A stretch of 6,862 nucleotides of DNA from an uncultured Clostridia bacterium (GTDB taxonomy: Bacteria > Bacillota > Clostridia > TANB77 > CAG-508): NCBI GenBank assembly GCA_947628925.1, contig CANRBU010000062.1, forward strand, positions 1-6,862. Reading direction: 5' to 3'. The notes under the pieces were generated by a model. It did no database searches. It was not told the DNA's origin and was given only the letters and a program-made list of their open reading frames with translations. The translations under genes and the position numbers were made by a program. Below are positions 1 to 6,862 of this stretch, piece after piece (the stretch's first letter is position 1; each line of letters starts with the position of its first letter).

Positions 1-16
1 GCTTCAAACTCAAGGT

Positions 17-63
17 TTTCATTCCTATGTGTGCCTTGCGAGCGAAGCGAGAAAGGAATGGAA
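17..63. repeat. Imperfect inverted repeat over the NTPase gene start
   Basis: Bases 17-26 (TTTCATTCCT) pair with 54-63 (AGGAATGGAA) over ten positions, nine Watson-Crick and one G-T. The 27-base centre is unusually GC-rich for this window. It holds GCGAGCGAAGCGAG (39-52), a GCGAG repeat around CGAA, with the heptamer GCGAAGC (42-48), which is known to form a very stable mini-hairpin in DNA. The right arm contains the AGGA of the likely ribosome binding site and an in-frame ATG at 58. If transcribed, the stem could mask translation initiation of the NTPase. It might equally be one copy of a dispersed REP-like repeat. The pairing is seen directly; the role is inferred. Confidence 0.4.
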
Positions 64-69
64 TTTAAA

Positions 70-2037
70 ATGGAAGATCTAGTAGAAAGTATCTTAGACT
101 ATATTCGCTCAGACTATACAGATTATGCAATAATGATAAATGGAGAATGGGGTTCAGGAAAAACACACTTTTGGAACAATAAAATAAGAAAGAAAATAGA
201 ATCAATGCAATTAAATGGCAAAAAATACACCACAATATACATGTCATTATATGGAATTTCGAACCTTGAAGAAATCAGTAAAAAAATCTTTATAGAAACC
301 ACTCAACTAATGGACAAAAACCTAAGAAAATACATGAATTCCAATGAACAAAAAACAATACCTGAATATGCAAAAACAGGTTTAGACATGGCAAATTTTT
401 TTGGTGTAACACAAAATGGTGACAAAATAGATTATGCAGATTTTTTCTCAACAGATGATAAAGTATTATGCTTTGATGACCTAGAAAGAGCAAATGTTGA
501 TGTTATAGACATTTTAGGTTATATAAACAACTTCGTAGAACATGACCACATAAAAACAATAATTATTTGTAATGAAAAAGAACTTTCAACAAAACTAAAA
601 AGCTCAAACCTAGAAATGAAAACATTTATAGCAACATATCTTTTAGATAGACAAGGCGAACTAAACAAACCAGACAAACCAATGGTAGAAAAAATACAAG
701 AAAAAATCGAGCATGTATTTGACAAAGCAAATGATTATGAAAGAATAAAAGAAAAGTTAATAGGTGAAACTTTTGAATATGCACCAAAATTTGATTATAT
801 CATAAATGGAATTTTGATGCGCTATGAAAATGATACAGATTTAATTCGTTTTGCGAGAGAAAATGCAAGACTAATTATTTCAACATTTGAAAGAAGCGGA
901 ACAAGAAACCTAAGAATTTTAAAACATGCACTAAATGACTTTAAAAAAATCTTTGACATGGTAAACAGAAATTATCCAAACACAAGTAACCGAATTTTGC
1001 AAACCATGTTGATATTCACAATTGCAATATCTTTTGAAATAAAAGCAGGAAAAGTAACCAAAAACAAATTTATGAACATAAAAGACAATGAAGAATACAA
1101 AGCAATCCTAGTATCATCAAGGGTTTTAATGGATAATAGACAATTTTATATAAAAGAATTTGATAGCAACTATTACTATAATTTCAAAGCAGATTATCGT
1201 TTCTTTAAATTTATTGAATATTATATTAGAACAAGAATTTTTGATATGAAGATATTCAAACAAGACATGGAAACAATCAGAAACACAGTAGACACAGAAA
1301 ACTTACCTGGATATAAACGCTTATTAACAGAAGAATATTGGAAAATACCAGATGATGAGTTTGAAGGAATTATTCAATCAATTTTAGAAGAAATAAAAGC
1401 GGGAAATCTAAGTTTGATTGACACAGTAAAAATGTACGCATATTTCAGCCATTTTTCACGCAAAAACTTGATAGAATATGATATAAAGACCTTAAAATCA
1501 ACATTTTTCAATGGTATGAATTTAGCATGTTTAAAATCACAATATTGCAAAAATGTAGAAGAAGAGCTTTCAAAGATAGCAATAGCAGAGTTTACAGAAG
1601 ATATGGATGAAATTTTAAAACACTTTAATAGCCTAAATATGCAATTACTAGAAAAACAATATCGAGAAATGGCAGATGAAATCTTCAGATGCATCCCAAT
1701 GAAAATGGAACAATTTTATGAACAATTTGACAAAAAATGCATGCAAATACCAATATTCAAATATTGTGATCCATATCAATTATTCCAAAGAATATCATGT
1801 GCAAGCAATGAAGATATCATGATAATAAAAGAAAGACTGCTTGCAAGAGCAGAAAAATATCCAAAACAAATAGAAGGAGAAATGGCAAACGTAAAACTTC
1901 TAAAACAAATATTAGATGACTACTTAAAAGACAAAACTACAACAATAAAAATAGTGGTATTACGCGAACTATCAAAAGACCTAGGAACAATACTAGCAAA
2001 ATACAAACCAAGTTTCTTACCACATAAAGAGGAATAA
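70..2037 (+). CDS. KAP-family P-loop NTPase
   Basis: The product is a predicted cytoplasmic ATPase of about 655 aa in the KAP family, named after Kidins220/ARMS and the F-plasmid phage-exclusion protein PifA. Numbering from ATG 70, Walker A is GEWGSGKT at residues 25-32. Walker B is VLCFDDLER, with acidic residues D136 and D137. A hydrophobic strand ending in ICNE places a sensor-type Asn at 168. The remaining ~480 residues are charged and probably helical, and I recognise no effector domain there. Many KAP proteins carry inserted membrane helices; I see no convincing one. The frame is open to the left edge, with possible starts at GTG 31, ATG 58 and ATG 70. ATG 70 is preferred because MEDLVESIL leads straight into the NTPase fold and AAAGGA lies 12 bases upstream; ATG 58 is too close to that site. 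A defence role is possible by family analogy with PifA, but no partner gene is visible. Confidence 0.85.
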   Translation: MEDLVESILDYIRSDYTDYAIMINGEWGSGKTHFWNNKIRKKIESMQLNGKKYTTIYMSLYGISNLEEISKKIFIETTQLMDKNLRKYMNSNEQKTIPEYAKTGLDMANFFGVTQNGDKIDYADFFSTDDKVLCFDDLERANVDVIDILGYINNFVEHDHIKTIIICNEKELSTKLKSSNLEMKTFIATYLLDRQGELNKPDKPMVEKIQEKIEHVFDKANDYERIKEKLIGETFEYAPKFDYIINGILMRYENDTDLIRFARENARLIISTFERSGTRNLRILKHALNDFKKIFDMVNRNYPNTSNRILQTMLIFTIAISFEIKAGKVTKNKFMNIKDNEEYKAILVSSRVLMDNRQFYIKEFDSNYYYNFKADYRFFKFIEYYIRTRIFDMKIFKQDMETIRNTVDTENLPGYKRLLTEEYWKIPDDEFEGIIQSILEEIKAGNLSLIDTVKMYAYFSHFSRKNLIEYDIKTLKSTFFNGMNLACLKSQYCKNVEEELSKIAIAEFTEDMDEILKHFNSLNMQLLEKQYREMADEIFRCIPMKMEQFYEQFDKKCMQIPIFKYCDPYQLFQRISCASNEDIMIIKERLLARAEKYPKQIEGEMANVKLLKQILDDYLKDKTTTIKIVVLRELSKDLGTILAKYKPSFLPHKEE

Positions 2038-2042
2038 TCAAA

Positions 2043-2068
2043 AAAAGTGAATAATATTTTCCACTTTT
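2043..2068. terminator. Weak hairpin after the NTPase gene, possible terminator
   Basis: AAAAGTG (2043-2049) and CACTTTT (2062-2068) form a 7-bp stem with a 12-base AT-rich loop, six bases after the NTPase stop codon. The A-tract on one side and T-tract on the other would allow weak termination in either direction. The stem has only two G-C pairs and no long T-run beyond it. It overlaps the -35 element of the proposed spoVT promoter, so it might instead be incidental to that promoter. Confidence 0.3.
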
Positions 2069-2077
2069 GACATAATA
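2049..2077 (+). promoter_or_regulatory. Putative sigma-G promoter of spoVT
   Basis: GAATA (2049-2053) fits the sigma-G -35 consensus GHATR. After 17 bases, CATAATA (2071-2077) fits the -10 consensus CATNHTA. The start site would fall near 2084, leaving a short leader that keeps the whole Shine-Dalgarno site. In Bacillus subtilis spoVT is transcribed by sigma-G in the forespore, so the match agrees with the gene. A TTGACA at 2067-2072 could suggest sigma-A instead, but its only -10 candidate (TAAATT, 2088-2093) has a 15-base spacer and would start the mRNA inside the ribosome binding site. Confidence 0.5.
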
Positions 2078-2110
2078 AGAGTAGACATAAATTAAAAAAG
2101 GAGGAAAATT

Positions 2111-2665
2111 ATGAAAGCAACAGGAGTTGTAAGAAGAATAGATGATTTAGGCAGAGTAGTTATACCAAAAGAAATAAGAAAAACACTACGCATAAAAGAA
2201 GGCGACCCACTAGAAATATTCACAGACAGGGAAGGACAAGTAATTCTAAAAAAATACTCACCAATAGGCGAACTATCAGAATTTGCAGCAGGTTATGCAG
2301 AAACACTATCAAAAACTACAGGACACATAGCATGCATAACAGACAAAGACACAATAATAGCAGTATCAGGAGGATCAAAAAAAGAATTCTTAGAACAAGA
2401 CGTCAGCCAAGAACTAGAACAACTAATGGAAGACAAAGAAGTTTATACAAGCAAAGAAAACAGCAACAAAGCAATGCCAATAACAAAAAACGACAATGAA
2501 CAACATAAAACAAACGCACAAATAGTTTACCCAATAATATCAAATGGAGACACAATAGGAACAGTAATTTTAATGTCAAAAGATGCAAATGGACAAATGG
2601 ATGAAGTCGAAAAAAAGGTAGCACAATCAGCAGCAACCTTTCTAGGAAGTCAAATGGAAATATAA
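2111..2665 (+). CDS. spoVT: Stage V sporulation protein T (AbrB family)
   Basis: SpoVT is a DNA-binding transcription factor that acts in the forespore, tuning sigma-G-dependent genes and spore coat and germination traits. Residues 1-50 form the swapped-hairpin AbrB/SpoVT DNA-binding domain: the opening MKATGVVRRIDDLGRVVIPK and the following EIRKTLRIKEGDPLEIF are nearly identical to the Bacillus protein. Residues from about 55 to 180 match its GAF-like C-terminal domain, with recognisable blocks such as AVSGGSKKEFL, NGDTIG and the closing FLGSQME. The length of 184 aa is close to the 178 aa of B. subtilis; the extra residues sit in a hydrophilic stretch around 108-132. A perfect AAGGAGG (2098-2104) lies six bases before the ATG. 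The gene stands alone between its own promoter candidate and a strong terminator. All expected parts are present, so it should be functional. Confidence 0.96.
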   Translation: MKATGVVRRIDDLGRVVIPKEIRKTLRIKEGDPLEIFTDREGQVILKKYSPIGELSEFAAGYAETLSKTTGHIACITDKDTIIAVSGGSKKEFLEQDVSQELEQLMEDKEVYTSKENSNKAMPITKNDNEQHKTNAQIVYPIISNGDTIGTVILMSKDANGQMDEVEKKVAQSAATFLGSQMEI

Positions 2666-2670
2666 TATTA

Positions 2671-2706
2671 AAAACCCTACGGAATAAGGCCGTAGGGGCT
2701 TTTTTT
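2671..2706 (+). terminator. Intrinsic terminator of spoVT
   Basis: CCCTACGG (2675-2682) pairs perfectly with CCGTAGGG (2690-2697) around the 7-base loop AATAAGG. Seven T residues follow at 2700-2706, and AAAA precedes the stem. It begins six bases after the spoVT stop codon. This is the strongest hairpin-plus-T-run in the window and separates spoVT from the giant gene. Confidence 0.93.
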
Positions 2707-2756
2707 ATATCTTAGAAAAATAGCGTAAAAAAAAGAATAAAAAAGCTAAAAAAATG

Positions 2757-2784
2757 TTGACAAATAATAAATATTTAGTATAAA
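2757..2784 (+). promoter_or_regulatory. Sigma-A-type promoter of the giant pilin-like gene
   Basis: A perfect TTGACA (2757-2762) is followed after 16 bases by TATAAA (2779-2784); ATAAAA one base further gives a 17-base spacer. Transcription would start around 2790, giving a leader of about 45 bases. This near-consensus vegetative promoter lies in the 170-bp gap after the spoVT terminator, so the downstream gene is expected to be expressed separately. The rest of the gap (2707-2756) is A-rich with no other signal I can support. Confidence 0.8.
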
Positions 2785-2819
2785 ATAAAAGTGAATTTTA
2801 GAAACTAAAATAACAAAAG

Positions 2820-2827
2820 AAAGGAAG
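2820..2827 (+). promoter_or_regulatory. Ribosome binding site deciding the GTG start
   Basis: AAAGGAAG (2820-2827) is eight bases before GTG 2836, the normal distance. The competing ATG at 2829 is only one base from the end of the site (three bases from the AAAGG core) and opens a 12-codon frame ending in TAA. Spacing and the basic KKQPLNKR leader therefore both favour GTG 2836 as the real start of the giant gene. Confidence 0.6.
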
Positions 2828-2835
2828 AATGGAAA

Positions 2836-5800
2836 GTGAAAAAACAACCATTAAACAAGCGGAATAACTATCACTACACTAGTTATAACAGTTATAGTTA
2901 TATTGATTTTAGCAGGAATTAGCATAAGTACATTATCAGGAGATGATGGACTAGTCAATAAAGCTATAGAAGCTAGGGATTTAGTAGATAGAGAAACTTT
3001 TGTAGACGCTGTACAAACACAGGCTTTATTAACTGTGGCAGAAACAGAAAGTTTTGATAGTGAAAGATTTAAAAAGAGAATACACGATCAATTGGGGGAT
3101 GACTACAATCCAACTATTTCAGAAGATGATGATTCAATTACAGTATCAGATGATAGATATGATGTCACACTTGACAAAGAAACAGGAGACATTACGGGTT
3201 CAAAGAATACAGAAGGAACATGGCCAAGATTTGATGCAGAAGTATATGAAATGGACGGCTCAAAACGTAAACCATTAGAAGACAGTGAAGAATTAGTCTT
3301 AGGTGTTGACGTAACAAACGAAGAAGCCTTCGAAGGTGGAAAAGTAGAGATTGTCGTAAAAGAAGTAATAGAACGTGAAGATGGAACAATCGAAGAACGC
3401 GTAATAGAACCATATGAAGGTGAACCAGATGTTCCGGGTACAAAGTTCAAAATCCAAGGACCAACAGGAAAATACACAGTTGAAGTAAAAGGAACAGACA
3501 AAGATGGAAATGTAAATACGTCAAAACAAACAATAGTATTAGAAGAAAATCCAAGAGTAAACATAAACATTGAATTCACACCAAATGGAGGAGACGGATA
3601 TGTAATTCCAACAGGAAAAACAGAAGCAACAGTTAAGACAACAGTAATTTCATCAGAAGGAGACAGCGAAAGATATTCATACTACTATTGTTGGAGTGAT
3701 ACAGACGAAGAAAGACCACATATAGGAGATTGGGAACTAGAAGGAAATTGGATAGAATTCAACAGTGGAGACGAAATTGTAAACGAACACTGTGGAAAAG
3801 GTGACCATTACTTATGGGTACAAGTATATGACAACGAAAGAGTATTAACATCACAATATGTAGCATCAAAAGTATTTAGTGTACACGACAGCAAAGAAGC
3901 AAACTGGAGCATAACATTTATAGCAAAAGAACCAAATGAAATATATACAAATGAAGACGTATTAGTGACACCAGTATATGGCAAATACCTAACAGAAGAA
4001 AGCAGAAAAATCACATGTGAAGGCGAAGAAGGAGAAGACAAAGATTACACAATAAATGGAAGCATAAGTGCAACAGTTAAAACAAACGAGAAAACCGTAA
4101 CAGTTACAGCATCAGATATAGCAGGAAACGTAGTAACAGAAAGCTACAAAGTAACAAACATAGATAAAGTAGATCCAGTAATTACATTTAACCCAGATGA
4201 GATTTCAGGGGTAGAGAATTATAAGAAACAACACGAAACAGAAGTAACAATCACAGATGAAGGAGTAAGCAAACTAGTACCAGAAAAATTAAAATATGTA
4301 TGGGTACAAGGTGAAGAAACAGAACCAACAGAACAAGAATATGAAAAAGTAGTAGAGTTAAAAAATAACAAAGCAACAATTTCATTAGACAAAGTTACAG
4401 GACCAGATTGGTACTTATGGGTACGTGCAGAAGATGGAGCAGGAAACTTAACAATAGAACACACAAAAGCATTTTGGATGGATAACACATTACCAAATCA
4501 AGAAGCACCAGAAGTAGAAACAGGAACAAACACAGTAAAAGTAACATTTAAACAAACAGATGCAAATAGTGGAATAGATCCAGAAACAATAGAATACGCA
4601 ATAAAAGAAACATCAGCACCAGATGTAGAAGCTAGTTGGACATGGGAAAAAGAAGCAGAAGGTGAGGACGGTTACCACGTCTTCACCAACAAAATATTGG
4701 AAACAGGATATACAGTAAAAACAAGAGTAACAGATAAAGCAAAAAATGGACCACAAGAATCAAAACCAGCAGGAAAAACTACACAAACTATCACAACTCC
4801 AACATTAACAGCAGAACCTAATGATAAATGGGTAAGTGGTAATGTTACAATAACAATAGAATATCCAGACAGTCCAAACACAGAACTAACTCATGAATAT
4901 AGAATAGGAAAAGACGGAGATTGGGAAAAATATACAGTTCCATTTGAAGTTAAAGAAAATGACACAATTTATGCAAGACAATACGACTCAACTTTACAAG
5001 GACAAGAAGAATCTCGTGTTGGCTCAATAGATGTAAAGAATATAGATAAAGAGAACCCAGTAGTAACAGAACTAACATCAAACTATACAGACCCAATAAA
5101 TCAATCAATAACACTTACAGGAACAGCAGAAGATAATGACACAAGAAATTTACCAGACTTTGGAAATGATAGTGGTATTGTTGCATATTTGTTTACAACA
5201 GCAGAAAAAGTAACAAAACAAACAGCTGGATGGATACCTTGTGACGAAATCACAAGTTCAAGAGGTTTAAGCACATTTTCTAAAAATGATTTCAATGTAG
5301 ATGTAAACGACACATATTATCTACATGTAATAGATATGGCAGGTAATATTGGCTCAAAAAGTTATAATGTAACAAACATCGATTTGGAACATCCAACAAT
5401 TACAGAAGCTACAGCACCAGAGGAATGGTCAAATGAAGAAAAAGTTATTACAGTAAAAGCATCAGATGAAGGAACAAGTGGAATTGCAGGATATATGATA
5501 ACAGATTCAGCAACACCTGCACCAAAAGCAGATGATACAAGATGGAGTACATCTTCAGAAGCTACATGGAAAAGTGAACCAAAAGGAGAAGGAACATATT
5601 ATGCATGGGTAAAAGATAATGCAGGTAACGTTTCAGAAAAAGGTTTCGAAGTTACAGTAGTACAAATAGAAAAGACAAAACCAACAATTTCAGTAAAAAA
5701 TGATACAACACCTGTACAAACACCAAAATTAACAGTTACAATAGCTGATGAACGAAGTGGTTTAGCACAAGGAACATATATAATTAAATATTCATGGGAT

Positions 5801-6862
5801 AACACAAATTACGATTCAAATACACAAATAGAAATTTCAGCTACTGATGCTGCAAAACCTACAATGTCAAAATCTGTAGATATTTCATATCCAACAAACC
5901 CTACACCTACAACAGGTGATAAAGTTCTATATGTAAAATGCGAAACATTAAAAGACCGTGCAGGAAATACATGGACTAGTGCAGACCCAGCAAAAGCATC
6001 AGGAAATGCAAAAGTTGATAGAACAGCACCAACAATTGTAGTTAACCCTAATGGAAGTTTTGGAAGTAGCGATAAATATAAAAAATCATATGCCCCAACA
6101 ATAACAGTAACAGACAATGAAGGAGGTAGTGATGTAACAGCAACAGAAGCTACTAGTACATTTGAATATAGTTGGGAAGCAAGTGGAAATCAAAATAAAC
6201 CAGCATATGGAAAACCATTTACAAATAAGCAACCAATAGAAGAATATGGAAATGACGTAAATATAAACGACTCATATTACTTATGTGTTACTGCAACAGA
6301 TAAAGCAGGAAACACTGCAACAGCAATGGCAGAATTCTGGTTTGATAATACAAAACCAGATGATAAAGTACCAACAATAAAAGCAAAAACAACAAATACA
6401 ATGACAGTATATGCAAACCAAACAGATGCCCATAGAGGAATAGATGGCAAAACATTGCAATTTGGTTTATATGATACAGTTGACAAAAAGTGGAAATGGG
6501 AAACTGAAACAGATTCATCATCTCGTACACATACATTTACAGGCTTAAAATTAAATAGAACATATACAGCACAAACAAAAGTAAATGACCTTTTAGGAAA
6601 TGGTGTAACAGAATCAAAAACAGTAAATGATACAACAACCAATATTACAAAACCTGGAATTGAAATTAAAAATAGCGATAAACCAACAAATGGAGACCTA
6701 GTGGCAGTAATAACATACGCAGACAATGATGCAACAAGGAGTTTAACATGGTACTATTCTACTGATGGTGGTAGTACATGGATTGAGACTACAAAAAATC
6801 CAACAAATGTGCCAATAGATCATAACTGCACAGTAGCAGCAAAACAAGAGGACTCAGATAAG
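2836..6862 (+). CDS. Giant prepilin-like protein with Ig-like domain array; frameshifted near start, 3' end outside window
   Basis: This is a predicted surface protein with a type IV prepilin-like N-terminus and a very long extracellular part, probably a minor pilin or pilin-anchored adhesin. GTG 2836 encodes a basic leader (VKKQPLNKRNN), but this frame stops at TAG 2920. The rest is read in the +1 frame, open from 2855 to the right edge (1,336 codons by hand translation, no stop). That frame begins SGITITTLVIT, continues as a hydrophobic helix to LILAGISI (about 2864-2926), then gives a pilin-like stalk (SGDDGLVNKAIEAR) and an acidic region to about 3205. From there, beta-sandwich domains repeat, often ending in patterns such as YYLWV-x-A-x-D-x-AGN and a final NTxP or TKP. 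There is no enzymatic motif, and cysteines are few. The C-terminus and any wall anchor are not visible. The long open frame argues against an old pseudogene. Confidence 0.8.
2857..2872 (+). other. Frameshift site at the prepilin cleavage region
   Basis: Here the start-codon frame (AAG CGG AAT AAC TAT) and the membrane-helix frame (AGC GGA ATA ACT ATC) overlap but do not join. The helix frame is closed upstream by TAA at 2852-2854, so any change must lie at or after that triplet. Repeating the unit CGGAATAA (2860-2867) once gives CGGAATAACGGAATAAC. This reads K-R-N-N-G-I-T-I, the usual form of this prepilin leader with Gly just before the helix. Removing one A from 2853-2855 would also restore the frame, reading P-L-T-S-G-I-T-I. 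The mismatch of frames is certain; which repair is right is inference. Confidence 0.75.
4175..5058 (+). repeat. Three-domain module, copy 1 (Ig-like, FN3-like, chitobiase-like)
   Basis: The module runs from PVITFNPDE through YKKQHETEVTITDEG, the Ig end WYLWVRAEDGAGN and the hinge FWMDNTLP. It continues into an FN3-like unit (FKQTDANSGIDPETIEYAI, then WTWEKE, then GYTVKTRVTD) and closes with EYRIGKDGDWEKYTVPFEV and TIYARQYDS. The same order of landmarks recurs at 6036-6862, offset by 1,863 bases at the FW-x-DNT hinge. Copy 1 has DGAGN where several other units have DxAGN in a longer turn. Confidence 0.7.
6036..6862 (+). repeat. Three-domain module, copy 2 (partial at right edge)
   Basis: Landmarks match copy 1 in order: IVVNPNGSF, YKKSYAPTITVTDNEG, YYLCVTATDKAGN, the hinge FWFDNTKP, NQTDAHRGIDGKTLQFGL, WKWETE, TYTAQTKVND, WYYSTDGGSTWIETTKNP and TVAAKQEDSD. 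The similarity is clear in protein but weak in DNA, so the duplication is old or under diversifying change. The window ends inside the third domain. Confidence 0.7.

Larger units (their letters stand above)
3206..6862 (+). repeat. Array of about eleven to twelve tandem beta-sandwich domains
   Basis: Approximate domain ends, judged from recurring sequence, are 3555, 3891, 4174, 4495, 4800, 5058, 5395, 5684, 6035, 6358 and 6652, with a last partial unit to 6862. Most units are 85-120 residues. Ig-like units share a late strand such as YLWVRAEDGAGN, YYLHVIDMAGN, YYAWVKDNAGN or YYLCVTATDKAGN, then a linker with NIDKVDP, NIDLEHP, VDRTAP or DNTKP. Units at about 4499-4800 and 6359-6652 look FN3-like (GYTVKTRVTD, TYTAQTKVND). 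The unit at 4801-5058 and the partial one after 6653 resemble chitobiase C-terminal-like domains, with a W-x(n)-Y/T-x-P pattern. Such arrays usually act as rigid stalks or ligand-binding surfaces outside the cell. The units have diverged at both protein and DNA level. Confidence 0.75.

Noticed and set aside
65..1694. Open frames on the - strand opposite the NTPase gene
   Set aside because: These are short, hydrophobic and low-complexity, explained by the A-rich coding strand of the NTPase, whose motifs are intact.
2707..2756. Possible small gene or RNA between the spoVT terminator and the next promoter
   Set aside because: The stretch is A-rich with only very short open frames, no ribosome binding site and no stable hairpin that I can support.
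2850..2856. ATTAAAC as a slippery site for programmed -1 frameshifting
   Set aside because: It resembles a slippery heptamer in phase with GTG 2836, but a -1 shift enters a frame that stops at TAA 2866-2868. The helix frame needs +1, so this site cannot explain the gene.
2829..2867. ATG 2829 as start of the giant gene
   Set aside because: It sits only one base after AAAGGAAG, its 12-codon peptide lacks a prepilin-like basic leader, and it ends in TAA. A one-base insertion could join it to the helix frame, but GTG 2836 fits better.
3054..3278. 74-codon open frame on the + strand
   Set aside because: It lies inside the stalk region of the giant gene in another frame, has no ribosome binding site, and its sequence resembles no protein. 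The giant frame through the same bases is open and domain-like.
3103..6726. Many open frames on the - strand opposite the giant gene
   Set aside because: They are rich in Ser, Val, Phe and Leu, as expected from the complement of A-ending Thr, Lys and Glu codons, and they lack starts with ribosome binding sites. They are shadows.
3206..6862. Regular repeats as a possible CRISPR or satellite array
   Set aside because: The periodicity is at protein level over about 250-350 bases and diverged in DNA. There are no short identical repeats with unique spacers.

Overview
The window looks like a piece of a low-GC, spore-forming Bacillota (Clostridia-type) chromosome. The coding strand is strongly A-rich, codons mostly end in A, Shine-Dalgarno sites are purine-rich, and there is a clear homologue of the forespore regulator SpoVT. 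Everything that reads as a gene lies on the + strand. No species can be named from the sequence alone.

Layout. (1) 70-2037: a KAP-family P-loop NTPase of about 655 aa with intact Walker A and Walker B, related by family to the phage-exclusion protein PifA. Its start region lies in one arm of an imperfect inverted repeat. (2) 2038-2110: a 73-bp gap with a weak hairpin and a good match to a sigma-G promoter. (3) 2111-2665: spoVT, a full-length 184-aa AbrB-type sporulation regulator, closed by a strong intrinsic terminator at 2671-2706. (4) 2707-2835: a non-coding leader with a near-consensus sigma-A promoter and a ribosome binding site. (5) 2836-6862: the 5' part of a very large surface-type protein that runs off the right edge without a stop. 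It has a type IV prepilin-like N-terminus with one membrane helix, a short pilin-like stalk, then at least eleven tandem Ig-like, FN3-like and chitobiase-like beta-sandwich domains.

The most interesting feature is the start of the giant gene. The best start (GTG 2836, well placed behind its ribosome binding site) encodes a typical basic prepilin leader, but that frame stops after 28 codons. The membrane helix and 1,336 open codons lie in the +1 frame, which has no conventional start near its beginning. Adding one extra copy of the 8-base unit CGGAATAA at 2860-2867 restores a textbook leader and cleavage site. The gene may therefore be phase-variable by tandem-repeat slippage, recently inactivated, or mis-assembled there.

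The three genes do not look like one operon. spoVT appears to have its own forespore-type promoter and terminator, and the giant gene has its own vegetative-type promoter. No functional link between the NTPase, SpoVT and the pilin-like protein can be shown from this sequence. No RNA genes, CRISPR arrays or insertion sequences were seen.
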